A DNA stretch of 59,296 nucleotides from Parcubacteria group bacterium GW2011_GWC2_48_17 (lineage in GTDB: Bacteria > Patescibacteriota > Minisyncoccia > Phycocordibacterales > UBA10002), in NCBI GenBank assembly GCA_001003605.1, contig LCPL01000002.1, forward strand, positions 1 through 59,296, in the 5' to 3' direction. The notes under the pieces were generated by a model. It saw nothing but the letters and a program-made list of their open reading frames with translations. It was not told where the DNA came from and did no database searches. Within the stretch, counting starts at the first letter, position 1. Each line of letters opens with the position of its first letter. The position numbers and the translations under genes are program-made. This document shows positions 22,710 through 30,617 of the stretch, piece after piece.

Positions 22710-23123
22710 GTGAAGACGCTTAACCGGTTACTCTTAATCTTTATTGGCGCTTTCGTTCTCAACCTCATTTGGGAACACCTTCATTCAGTGCTCTATGCTT
22801 CGTACAAAGGGGAGGCAGTAACCAATTTAATTTTGCTACGCGCCGCGCTGTTTGACGCGGCGGTCATCTCGTTTTTATCGTATCCGTTTCTACGCTCCGA
22901 AGCATTGAGACGAAAGCGCTGGATTCTGTATCTCGCGCTGGTAATTTTCGCCGTTCTGCTCGAAAAATGGGCGCTTATGACAGGCCGCTGGGCCTACACC
23001 GATGCGATGCCGATTATTCCGTTTCTTGATGTCGGGCTTACGCCCGCGATTCAGTTGGGACTCCTGGGATACGTTTCAAAGAGGGTTTCTGACCTCTCGG
23101 AAACCAAGGCAACATTTACTTGA
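22710..23123 (+). CDS. Small polytopic membrane protein
   Basis: GTG start. The 137 residues contain about four transmembrane helices (LLLIFIGAFVLNLIWEHL, AALFDAAVISFLSYPF, WILYLALVIFAVLLEKWAL, GLTPAIQLGLLGYV). The pattern NLIWEHLH ... EKWALMTGRWAYTDAMPIIPFLDVGLTP is shared by a group of uncharacterised bacterial membrane proteins. The third copy of the ArsR-associated palindrome sits just upstream, so it is the best candidate regulon member in this window. Its stop overlaps the dnaE stop by eight bases (convergent). Confidence 0.65.
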   Translation: MKTLNRLLLIFIGAFVLNLIWEHLHSVLYASYKGEAVTNLILLRAALFDAAVISFLSYPFLRSEALRRKRWILYLALVIFAVLLEKWALMTGRWAYTDAMPIIPFLDVGLTPAIQLGLLGYVSKRVSDLSETKATFT

Positions 23124-26100
23124 GTTCCTTTATTTTCTCCGCGATGAGACTCGGGACGCCATTTCTGGTTGAATAGCGCCCCTTTATAGCGACACAGCGT
23201 TCTAGAGTGAGCAGTTTTTTGGACTCTTCATACACCTTCGGAAACACCACGACCTCAATCGCAGACGATAAGTCCGCCACGCGAAGAAAGGCCATCATGT
23301 CATTCTTTTTTGTGATGATTGGTTTTTGCTCCTCAATAATACCGCCCACAACCGCGATCATGCCATCCTTGAATTCTTCTTTGATTCTCTTTATCGTAAA
23401 CTCGCGTTTTTCAAGAACATCGCGGAATTTGTCGAGCGGGTGTCCGGAGATATATAAACCGAGAAGCTCTTTTTCCCATCGGAGACGCTCTTCAATGGTC
23501 GCTACTGGCGCTGGTTCAAGCGAAAGCCTTGATACCGATTGGCTCTCTCCCAAAAGACCGAATAGGGAATCCTGATTCGCAGGCATGCTCGCGCTTTGCT
23601 TGTTTTGCAGAAGAAGCAATTCGATATTAGAAAGCATCTGGCCCCTCTCTCCCAATTCATCGAGCGCGCCCGCTTTGATAAGAGCTTCTAAAGATTTTTT
23701 ATTCAAATTGCGGTCTTTGACACGTTCCAGGAAATCGGAAAGAGACTTAAAGACTCCTTTGCTTTTTCTCTCCGCGATAATCGCGTGCGATATGCCTTCG
23801 CCGAAGTTCTTTATCGTCATAAGACCGAAGCGGATACAGTCCGAGCGTTCAGCGTTTAGTGAAATAGTCGTAGACTGCGTCGAGCGTTTAGTATCTTCCT
23901 CATTTGGATTTTCCGGATTTTGAATTTGTTTCGGATTTCGGATTTCGGATTTCGGATTTTGTTCCGCCTTCACCACCGTAAAACCCGAATAACTCTCATT
24001 GATTGACGGCGGCAGTACAGGTATATTCATGCGCCTGCACTCGTTTATAATCTCTCCGATTTTTTCCACGTCGCCCGATTCGGCGGTTAGGACGGCGGAC
24101 ATATAAATAGCGGGGAAGTTCGCCTTCATATATGCAGTTTGATAGGCGACCTTTCCATAGCTTGCGGCGTGTGCTTTGTTGAAGCCGTATGCCGCGAAAG
24201 GCTCAATCAACTTCCATAATTTCTCCGCTTTCTCCTTCGCTAGCCCTCCTTTAATAAAGCCGGCTATAAGCTTTTCCTTCTGCGCTTCCATTTCAACTGG
24301 AATCTTTTTTCCCATGGCCTTGCGCAGTTTGTCCACCTCCAGCCAAGAATATCCCCCAAGCTTAATGGCGATGAGAAGCACGTCATCCTGATATGTAATG
24401 ACTCCATAGGAATGAGCGAGAATTTCTCGAAGACGCGGGTCAAAATATTGCACAAGAATCGGATTATGCTTTCGCTCTATGTATTGCGGAATATTTTCCA
24501 TCGGACCGGGGCGGTAAAGAGAAATCATGGCATTGATGTCGTGAATAGACGACGGGCGAAGCTCCTTTAAGTAGCGCGTGATGCCGCCGCCGTTTAGCTG
24601 AAATAGTCCGCCAGTTTCTCCACGCGTCAGCATTTCAAACGTCTTCCTGTCGTCGAGAGCCACGTTTTCAATGTCAATATCCCTGCTTTCAATCCTCTTT
24701 ACGCGCTCTACCGCGTCCGCCAGAATTGAAAGATTCTTAATGCCAAGAAAATCAAACTTAAGAAGTCCAGCGTCTTCGACGGCGTGCATATCATACTGCG
24801 TGATAAGTTTGCCGCCCTTAGGGTCGAGTTGGAGAGGGACAAAATCTGTGAGCGCTGTGGGAGATATAACGACGCCGGCCGCGTGCACGCTGATATGGCG
24901 AGCGCAGCCTTCAATCTTTTTCGCCATATTAATGATTGCCGCCACGCTCTCGTCGCTCTCATAAAGCGATTTGAGCTCTTGCACAAGTTCAATCGCACGG
25001 TCAATGGACATCGGAAAACCCTGCGAACCGAACGGAATGAGCTTGGCGATACGGTCGCCAAGGGAATACTCAAAGCCCATTGCTCGCGCGATGTCGCGAA
25101 CGCTGCCCCTTGCCATCATTGTTCCGAAGGTGCCGATTTGCGCCACCTTATCCTCGCCGTACTTGCGCTTGGCGTACTCAATCATTTCGTCGCGCCGGTT
25201 ATCCGCGAAATCCATATCAATATCGGGGGCGGACGGGCGCTCAGGATTGAGGAAGCGTTCAAACGGCAGTTTGTATAAAAAGGGGTCTACATTCGTAATG
25301 CCGGCAAGGTACGTTACCATTGAGCCGGCAACCGACCCGCGAATTGTCGTGAGAATGCCTTGTTCGTGCGCGAATCGGAGGAGGTCGGCGACAACGAGAA
25401 AGTACGGAGCATATCCTTTGCTCCGTATAACCCCAAGCTCGTATTTCACCCTGCTTTGCAGCTGCGGCGTTTTTGCCATTTTCCTTCGTTCCATGCCGGC
25501 GAGTACCATGCTCTCAAGCTCATCATCATAGCTCTTCCCATCCTTAGTTTTGTAGTCCGGGAATACCCATTTGCCAAGCGTAAGATGAAGAGCGCACATA
25601 TTCGCAACACGCTCCGTGTTTTCAATCGCCTGTGGCAAGTCCTTGAACAATTCATCCATTTTTTCCGGAATGGGAAAAGAAAAATCAGAATCATCGGTCT
25701 TAAAATCCTTTGGTTCTGCTTGGGAATTTATGAGAAGAAGCGTATCGCGCGCCTTTTTTTCTTCTGGAAGCAGATAATAGACCTCTTGCGATGCTAAAAG
25801 CGGAACCGCATGTTTTTCTCCAAGCGCAATGATTTCTTTCATCACTTCATCATGTCCATCAATCTCGCGGTGTCTGCTGATTTCGAAATAGAAACCATCC
25901 TCACCGAAAAGATTTCTATAGTAACGAACGCGCTCAACCACAGTCTCTTCATCATGTATCGAGACTAGACTCCTTATGTCGGAGTCGAATGCCGGCGCAA
26001 TCGCGATAAGTCCCTCCGCGTACTCCTCTAGTAGCTTTCGGTCTATCCGAGGTTTGTAGTAAAAACCCTCCATATGAGCGCGGCTTGAAAGTTTGATAAG

Positions 26101-26403
26101 ATTCCTGTAGCCGGTTTCATTTTTGGCGAGGATAATGAGGCGATGCCTCCTGTTGTCCACTCCAGCCTGTTTGTCCGGAAGAGAGCGGATGGCCATATAG
26201 GCATGCATGCCGATTATTGGCTTTATACCTTCCTTTTTGCACTCTTTGTAGAATTCAAGAGCGCCGTAAAGATTGCCGTTGTCCGTTAGGGCTAGCGAAG
26301 CGCATCCAAGTTTTTTGGCATGCTTTACAAGGTCGGGTATCTTCGGCAAAGCGTTCAGCAAGCTATAATGGCTGTGTACGTTTAGTGGAGTGAACTGTGG
26401 CAT
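23116..26403 (-). CDS. dnaE: DNA polymerase III subunit alpha
   Basis: Replicative polymerase. The ORF track starts at 26547, but the conserved PHP start is the Met at 26403 (MPQFTPLNVHSHYSLL), giving 1095 residues. The order is PHP domain; catalytic core with PDIDMDFADNRRDEMI; helix-hairpin-helix region; OB fold (GGIIEEQKPIITKKNDMMAFLRVADL). Between FTVVKAE and IRFGLMTIKNFGEG there is an extra segment of about 40 residues built from nucleotide repeats (see 23845-23970). It is divergent from rnhB and overlaps the convergent 22710 gene by eight bases. Confidence 0.96.
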   Translation of the reverse strand: MPQFTPLNVHSHYSLLNALPKIPDLVKHAKKLGCASLALTDNGNLYGALEFYKECKKEGIKPIIGMHAYMAIRSLPDKQAGVDNRRHRLIILAKNETGYRNLIKLSSRAHMEGFYYKPRIDRKLLEEYAEGLIAIAPAFDSDIRSLVSIHDEETVVERVRYYRNLFGEDGFYFEISRHREIDGHDEVMKEIIALGEKHAVPLLASQEVYYLLPEEKKARDTLLLINSQAEPKDFKTDDSDFSFPIPEKMDELFKDLPQAIENTERVANMCALHLTLGKWVFPDYKTKDGKSYDDELESMVLAGMERRKMAKTPQLQSRVKYELGVIRSKGYAPYFLVVADLLRFAHEQGILTTIRGSVAGSMVTYLAGITNVDPFLYKLPFERFLNPERPSAPDIDMDFADNRRDEMIEYAKRKYGEDKVAQIGTFGTMMARGSVRDIARAMGFEYSLGDRIAKLIPFGSQGFPMSIDRAIELVQELKSLYESDESVAAIINMAKKIEGCARHISVHAAGVVISPTALTDFVPLQLDPKGGKLITQYDMHAVEDAGLLKFDFLGIKNLSILADAVERVKRIESRDIDIENVALDDRKTFEMLTRGETGGLFQLNGGGITRYLKELRPSSIHDINAMISLYRPGPMENIPQYIERKHNPILVQYFDPRLREILAHSYGVITYQDDVLLIAIKLGGYSWLEVDKLRKAMGKKIPVEMEAQKEKLIAGFIKGGLAKEKAEKLWKLIEPFAAYGFNKAHAASYGKVAYQTAYMKANFPAIYMSAVLTAESGDVEKIGEIINECRRMNIPVLPPSINESYSGFTVVKAEQNPKSEIRNPKQIQNPENPNEEDTKRSTQSTTISLNAERSDCIRFGLMTIKNFGEGISHAIIAERKSKGVFKSLSDFLERVKDRNLNKKSLEALIKAGALDELGERGQMLSNIELLLLQNKQSASMPANQDSLFGLLGESQSVSRLSLEPAPVATIEERLRWEKELLGLYISGHPLDKFRDVLEKREFTIKRIKEEFKDGMIAVVGGIIEEQKPIITKKNDMMAFLRVADLSSAIEVVVFPKVYEESKKLLTLERCVAIKGRYSTRNGVPSLIAEKIKELK
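23845..23970 (-). repeat. In-frame repeat insertion inside dnaE
   Basis: On the coding strand the heptamer AAATCCG occurs four times in a row, giving peptide NPKSEIRNPKQIQ. A second stretch carries CTAAACGCT twice, the word that also fills the gap upstream of nusB (28570-28600). Together they add about 40 residues with no counterpart at this point in other DnaE proteins, as far as I can align from memory. Confidence 0.65.
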
Positions 26404-26641
26404 GGAGTAAGTATAGAGTAGAAAGTAGAAGGTAGAAAGTAGAAGGTAGAGGGTAGCACGTGGCCAGCACGGTATACTCTTTAGCACAGAAACGATTCTG
26501 CAAGCGGCAGAATAAAGACACAAAGCACAAACCGCACAAAAAGCCAAACAAAGCTACAAACTGCTCAAAACACAAATGTTTGTGGCAGTTTGGCTCTTTG
26601 TGTTTTGTCTGGGTCTTTGTGTACTGTGTTTTGCCATTCCT
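26404..26641. other. Divergent dnaE/rnhB region with direct and inverted repeats
   Basis: Next to dnaE lie tandem AGTAGAAGGT-type words (26410-26455). Nearer rnhB, words such as AAAGCCAAAC and ACAAACTGC are followed by inverted copies (GTTTGTGGCAGTTTGGCTCTTTGTG), able to form a long imperfect hairpin around 26530-26615. No coding potential. Promoters of both genes must lie here, but no clear pair stands out. Confidence 0.45.
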
Positions 26642-27253
26642 ATGGCTCCTGAGTATATTATCGGTATAGACGAAGTAGGGCGCGGCTCTCTTGCCGGCCC
26701 GCTCTGCGTTGGCGCGTGCCTGGTGCGGCGCAAGAACGCCGCAGGATTTCGGAAAAAACTTCGCGGCATCAAGGATTCAAAACAGCTTTCGCCCCTGAAG
26801 CGGGCGGAGTGGTTTCGTATTGTGAGTGAAGCCGCGAAAAGAAAAGAGTGCGAATGGCGCACGGTTTTTGTAAGCGAGAAAATAATAGATGAGAAAGGAC
26901 TTTCGTTTTGTTTGCGTGAGGCAATAGCCAAAGTTCTTCGGAAACTTCACGCAAAGCCGAGAGCATGCAAAGTGCTTCTCGACGGCGGAATTATGGCGCC
27001 GCGCGCGTTTTTATTTCAGCAAACGATCATCAGAGGAGATGAAAATGTTCCGCTTATTGCCGCGGCGTCCATTATGGCGAAAGTAACACGCGACCGTTAC
27101 ATGGTTCGCCTTGCGAAACGATATCAGGAGTACGGATTCGATTCGCATAAGGGTTATGGCACGAGAAAACACTACGCGGCGCTCCGAAAATATGGGATTT
27201 CAAAAGTACACAGGAAAAGCTTCCTAAAAAAATTTCGAATTTCAAATACCTAA
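26642..27253 (+). CDS. rnhB: Ribonuclease HII
   Basis: Removes ribonucleotides and RNA primers from DNA-RNA hybrids. The start at 26642 (MAPEYIIGIDEVGRGSLAGPL) is chosen over the ORF-track start at 26576 because the family signature IGIDEVGRG begins here. The other active-site acids are in VLLDGGIM and the SIMAKVTRDRYM block, followed by FDSHKGYGTRKHYAAL. Length 203 is standard. It is divergent from dnaE, a sensible replication pairing. Confidence 0.96.
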   Translation: MAPEYIIGIDEVGRGSLAGPLCVGACLVRRKNAAGFRKKLRGIKDSKQLSPLKRAEWFRIVSEAAKRKECEWRTVFVSEKIIDEKGLSFCLREAIAKVLRKLHAKPRACKVLLDGGIMAPRAFLFQQTIIRGDENVPLIAAASIMAKVTRDRYMVRLAKRYQEYGFDSHKGYGTRKHYAALRKYGISKVHRKSFLKKFRISNT

Positions 27254-27451
27254 TATCGAAAAATACCAAATATCAAGCAAGCCAAATTTAATTTCTTCAG
27301 GTCTTTTATGAAGTCCCGCCAGAACACCACGCGCTTGTGCGCGGGGTCGTTTACTAAAAAATTTGGATTCCAGACAAACCACTTTTCTGCAGTAGAATAT
27401 CGTGGTGAATTTACAAATCAGGCCGCCCATACGGTGCCGGCCTGTCAGGTT

Positions 27452-28021
27452 CTACTCGAGTATCACAAGTGGCCCAGTTGGATTGACTCTCACGACCTGG
27501 TCAAAGCCCTCGGAATCGATTCCTAAGGCGAGTTTGTGATAAAGAGCGTAGTCATGTGCTGGGGCGTCTTCGCTATAGAAAGTGAGGTTCTGGCCCTGCC
27601 TATGACTCATCTCTCCGATCCGGGCAATTCCCGGTTTCAGCCAGAACCACTTCTTTACACACTCGACCGGGGTTACGAGATACAGAGCGACGATACGAGT
27701 TGCCCCATATTCTCGCAATCTCGACATTACTTTGTATCGGTCCATGCTGTCGCCTGTCCATGTTTCAAGTACTAGCCTCATTCCTGTGCGAGTGCTCAAT
27801 TTGCGTCGGAGCAGTCGATACATAATATCCCGTACGAATCTGTGGCTACCATCGTAAGGACTAGTATCTGTTGAACCAAAGTGACGTATGAGAATCTCAT
27901 CTCGACTTACCACCGAGATTCCTGGCTGCTCGGCGCTGAGTCTTTGGATGTAGTGGCTCTTCCCGGAAGCACGTGGACCGACGAGCAAATAGATAACATT
28001 GTCATTTTTTGCGATTCGCAT
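27452..28021 (-). CDS. P-loop kinase-like NTPase (zeta-toxin/AAA_33 type)
   Basis: The N-terminus carries VIYLLVGPRASGKSHYIQRL, a Walker A motif, then VVSRDEILIRHFG (substrate-side Asp as in polynucleotide or zeta-type kinases), VLETWTGDSMDRYKVMSRL in the Walker B position, and VALYLVTPVE. ATGs lie at 28030, 28027 and 28021. GAAGGAG lies nine bases before the 28021 ATG, which is therefore preferred: one of the few real Shine-Dalgarno sites in the window. No antitoxin gene is adjacent, so a toxin role is not supported. Substrate unknown. Confidence 0.7.
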   Translation of the reverse strand: MRIAKNDNVIYLLVGPRASGKSHYIQRLSAEQPGISVVSRDEILIRHFGSTDTSPYDGSHRFVRDIMYRLLRRKLSTRTGMRLVLETWTGDSMDRYKVMSRLREYGATRIVALYLVTPVECVKKWFWLKPGIARIGEMSHRQGQNLTFYSEDAPAHDYALYHKLALGIDSEGFDQVVRVNPTGPLVILE

Positions 28022-28080
28022 ACTCATCATCTCCTTCTATATGAGGTATATTACACTTTTTATTTATTTTTTCAATATGT

Positions 28081-28214
28081 TTAGGACTTACGCGCTTGAA
28101 CACATTTCAGTCTTTTCCCCCTCGGTCATTCCCGCGGAGGCGGGAATCCAGGGCTTATTTGTATACTCTGGATTCCCTTTTTCAAGGGAATGACACCAAA
28201 TGCGTAAGTCCTAA
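28081..28214. mobile_element. MITE-like element with TTAGGACTTACGC terminal inverted repeats (copy 1)
   Basis: 134 bp bounded by perfect 13-bp inverted repeats (TTAGGACTTACGC / GCGTAAGTCCTAA). Inside are nested inverted repeats of the CATTCCCGC...GCGGGAATCC kind and GGATTCCC/GGGAATGAC, so the whole element is self-complementary. There is no ORF. A second element with the same ends lies at 54890-55045. Confidence 0.6.
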
Positions 28215-28297
28215 TGTTATTGCCTTTTTCGATGGAATCTGTATAGTAATGCTGTTCTTGTTAAGGATTAAAGATTAAGGATTAACGATTCTCCATC

Positions 28298-28525
28298 ATG
28301 GTAGTACGAATGCGGTCAACCAAGTCTCACAGAAATAACCGCCGTTCACACTTTAGACTTGTGGCGCCGCGTTTTTCTGTGTGCGAATCGTGCAAGAAAC
28401 CCCGCCTATCACACACCGCCTGCCCACACTGTGGAAAATACCGCGGCCGCGCCGTTATAAATGTACAGGCCAAAATCGACAAGAAGCTGAAGAAGCAGAA
28501 GGAGCGTGCGAAGACGCACAAATAG
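28298..28525 (+). CDS. rpmF: 50S ribosomal protein L32
   Basis: Small zinc-ribbon ribosomal protein. The start MVVRMRSTKSHRNNRRSHF fits the family opening, and two Cys pairs (CESC and CPHC) mark the zinc-binding C+ form. The C-terminal tail is long and Lys-rich (DKKLKKQKERAKTHK). Length 75. It heads a run with nusB-nudix, rnc and possibly typA on the same strand, though repeats separate the genes. Confidence 0.94.
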   Translation: MVVRMRSTKSHRNNRRSHFRLVAPRFSVCESCKKPRLSHTACPHCGKYRGRAVINVQAKIDKKLKKQKERAKTHK

Positions 28526-28607
28526 CGGTTAGCGGTTAGCGTGTAGCGTTTAGTAGAAAAGCAAGGCTTTCTAAACGCTAAACGCTTTACGCTAAACGCT
28601 CGTTCTC
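28526..28607. repeat. TAGCGTTTAG / CTAAACGCT repeat block
   Basis: The gap between rpmF and nusB is made of GGTTAGCG- and CTAAACGCT-type words in both orientations, forming a hairpin centred on AGCAAGGCT. The word CTAAACGCT also occurs twice inside the dnaE insertion. Confidence 0.5.
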
Positions 28608-29516
28608 ATGGCTAACCGGCACCTTGCAAGGTCAATAGTACTTCAAACACTCTACGAGTGGGATTTTCGAAAGTTGCCAGCTTCCGTCATCGCGGACATC
28701 CTTAAAAGAAACATCAACGAATTCGCGCCAGGCCTCACTGACTCGGATTTCTTGCACAATCTTCTCGAGAGCATTCTTTCAAAGAAGAAAGATATTGACC
28801 GCGTTATAGAAAAAGCCGCTCCCGACTGGCCACTCGACAAAATCGGAGCAGTCGACCGAAATGTGCTGCGGCTTGGCCTCTTTGAACTCCTCTTTTCCGA
28901 TAAAGCCGAGGTACCGGCAAAAGTAGCCATAAATGAGGCCATAGAACTTGGGAAGACTTTCGGCGGGGAGAATAGCGGAAAATTCATAAACGGGGTTCTC
29001 GGCTCCATTTATAAAGAACTCGGTGAACCCGGGAAGGACGCGGCTCCGCGCAGAAAGAAAGTAGATGTTCCATTTGAAGAAATGCCCATCAAAAAATTGG
29101 GCGGCGCGGTAGTGTACGCGCGCAGCGGAAACGATATCTATCTCGCGCTTGTACACGACATTTTCGGGCACTGGACATTATCAAAAGGGACAATAGGCGG
29201 TGACAAAGAAGTTGCCGACGAAAGCGTGGAAGCCGGCACCAAACGCAAGATAAAAGAGGAGATTGGGATTGATATTGACATTAAAACCGATTTGGGTAGT
29301 AATGAATATGTCGCATCCGACCCAGAAATAGGAAAGCTCCGGAAACAAGTGCATTATTTTCTGGGCGAGTCAAAGTTTGTTCCACTCAAACTCGAAAGAA
29401 AGGGAGGGCTTGACGACGCGAAGTGGTTCAAACTAGCGGATATCTTGGAGCTTAATTTTTATGAAGACATTTTGCCGATTGTGACTAAAGCAATCAATCT
29501 TTTATTAAAAAAATAA
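28608..29516 (+). CDS. nusB: NusB transcription antitermination factor fused to a Nudix domain
   Basis: Residues 1-140 are NusB: MANRHLARSIVLQTLYEWDF, DWPLDKIGAVDRNVLRLGLFELLF and KVAINEAIELGKTFGGENSGKFINGVLG, the RNA-binding helical protein that works with NusE in rRNA antitermination. Residues about 160-300 form a Nudix hydrolase-like domain: KKLGGAVVYARSGN ... LSKGTIGGDKEVADESVEAGTKRKIKEEIGI. The Nudix box has a small insertion, and its first catalytic Glu of REUXEE is Lys (RKIKEEIGI), so activity is uncertain. No frameshift is needed, so the fusion looks genuine. The C-terminal domain could sense or clear a nucleotide signal; that is inference. Confidence 0.88.
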   Translation: MANRHLARSIVLQTLYEWDFRKLPASVIADILKRNINEFAPGLTDSDFLHNLLESILSKKKDIDRVIEKAAPDWPLDKIGAVDRNVLRLGLFELLFSDKAEVPAKVAINEAIELGKTFGGENSGKFINGVLGSIYKELGEPGKDAAPRRKKVDVPFEEMPIKKLGGAVVYARSGNDIYLALVHDIFGHWTLSKGTIGGDKEVADESVEAGTKRKIKEEIGIDIDIKTDLGSNEYVASDPEIGKLRKQVHYFLGESKFVPLKLERKGGLDDAKWFKLADILELNFYEDILPIVTKAINLLLKK

Positions 29517-29521
29517 CAATT

Positions 29522-29575
29522 GACATTTGACAATTGACCTTTGACTTTTAAGTCACATGTCAATTGTCAAATGTT
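29522..29575 (+). promoter_or_regulatory. Long hairpin in the rnc leader
   Basis: About 26-bp arms (left GACATTTGACAATTGACC) with two mismatches and a short TT turn, ending 11 bases before the preferred rnc start. RNase III of other bacteria cuts a duplex in its own leader to limit its synthesis; this duplex is long enough to be a substrate. The words TTGACAATTGAC are also typical intergenic repeats, so it may be an ordinary repeat. Confidence 0.5.
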
Positions 29576-29586
29576 ACATGTCAGTT

Positions 29587-30276
29587 ATGGATTTTTCAGC
29601 TTTTGAGAAAAAAATCAACATTACATTCAGCGATAAAAACCTTCTACGCTCCGCCTTTACGCATCGCTCTTACTTGAACGAAAACCGAAAGAGTGGGATG
29701 GAGCATAACGAGCGTCTGGAATTTTTGGGCGACGCGGTTTTAGAGCTTATCGTTACCGAATATCTGTACGGGAAATTCCCGGAGAAAAACGAAGGTGACC
29801 TTACGTCATACCGCTCGGCGCTCGTAAATGCTGTTACGCTCGCAGGGGTGGCGGAGGGCCTCGGCATGAATGAGCACATGCTTCTTAGCAGAGGAGAGGC
29901 CAAAGACACTGGACGCGCTCGGCAAATAATCCTCGCGAACGCCATAGAAGCATTCATCGGGGCGCTCTATCTGGATGGAGGGTATGAATCTACAAAGATG
30001 TTCGTATCGCGCCATGTTCTTAAACTGGTTGATGACATTATCTCCCAAAAAACATGGCTTGACGCAAAGAGTCATTTTCAGGAAAAGGCGCAGGAAATCG
30101 TCGGGGTTACTCCATCATATGAAACGGTAAAAGAAACAGGACCCGACCACGACAAGAAGTTCACTGTCGCGGTTTTTCTCGGGAAGGAGCGCGTCGCGGA
30201 GGGAGATGGAAAATCAAAACAAGAAGCCGAACAGCAGGCGGCAAAGGCGGCGCTCCTTGCTAAGGGTTGGGAGTAG
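29587..30276 (+). CDS. rnc: Ribonuclease III
   Basis: Cuts double-stranded RNA in rRNA and mRNA maturation. The catalytic domain has HNERLEFLGDAVLELIVTEYLY and the second acidic cluster in ANAIEAFIGALYLDGGYE; a dsRNA-binding domain follows (SHFQEKAQEIVGVTPSYETV ... AEGDGKSKQEAEQQAAKAALL). Possible starts are 29557, 29578 and 29587; the first lies inside the leader hairpin, and 29587 (MDFSAFEKKINITF) best fits the family N-terminus. Length 229 is normal. Confidence 0.95.
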   Translation: MDFSAFEKKINITFSDKNLLRSAFTHRSYLNENRKSGMEHNERLEFLGDAVLELIVTEYLYGKFPEKNEGDLTSYRSALVNAVTLAGVAEGLGMNEHMLLSRGEAKDTGRARQIILANAIEAFIGALYLDGGYESTKMFVSRHVLKLVDDIISQKTWLDAKSHFQEKAQEIVGVTPSYETVKETGPDHDKKFTVAVFLGKERVAEGDGKSKQEAEQQAAKAALLAKGWE

Positions 30277-30458
30277 TAGGCAATCTTGGAGCTTTCAATC
30301 CTCCAGAGCAATGGAAGATTAGGCGCTTCACTCCATAAAAAGTTATCCACAGGTGCTACTTGCACAAAAAGGCCTTTCGGAGTACTGTTTGTAAGTCCGT
30401 ATTTTTTAACGGACATTGCACGCTCCGTCAGTAGCCAACTGACACACAATTTCTCCAC

Positions 30459-30496
30459 GGGCTCCGAAGATTCGTCTTCGGAGCCCTTTCCTTTTT
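30459..30496 (+). terminator. Strong rho-independent terminator after rnc
   Basis: Perfect 12-bp stem GGGCTCCGAAGA/TCTTCGGAGCCC with a TTCG tetraloop, then TTTCCTTTTT. It separates the rpmF-nusB-rnc unit from typA. The 180 bp between the rnc stop and this stem hold only a small GTCCGT/ACGGAC hairpin. Confidence 0.85.
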
Positions 30497-30518
30497 CACC
30501 AATATAACTACATAGATA

Positions 30519-30547
30519 TTGCGGTTTCTTCGGATATATCGTATTAT
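30519..30547 (+). promoter_or_regulatory. Promoter and leader of typA
   Basis: TTGCGG (30519-30524), 17 bp, TATTAT (30542-30547); start near 30554. The leader then carries GGCC-GAGA-GGCC followed by TCCTTTTTG (about 30563-30583), a short terminator-like stem that could act as an attenuator before the ATG at 30618. Confidence 0.55.
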
Positions 30548-30617
30548 ATAGGAATCACCTACGGCCGAGAGGCCTCCTTTTTGTTATCAATGGTGCGAAG
30601 CAAGTACCAATTTTCAT

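Noticed and set aside
27452-28021. Zeta-type toxin of a toxin-antitoxin pair
   Set aside because: The P-loop kinase pattern fits, but no small antitoxin gene is adjacent or overlapping.
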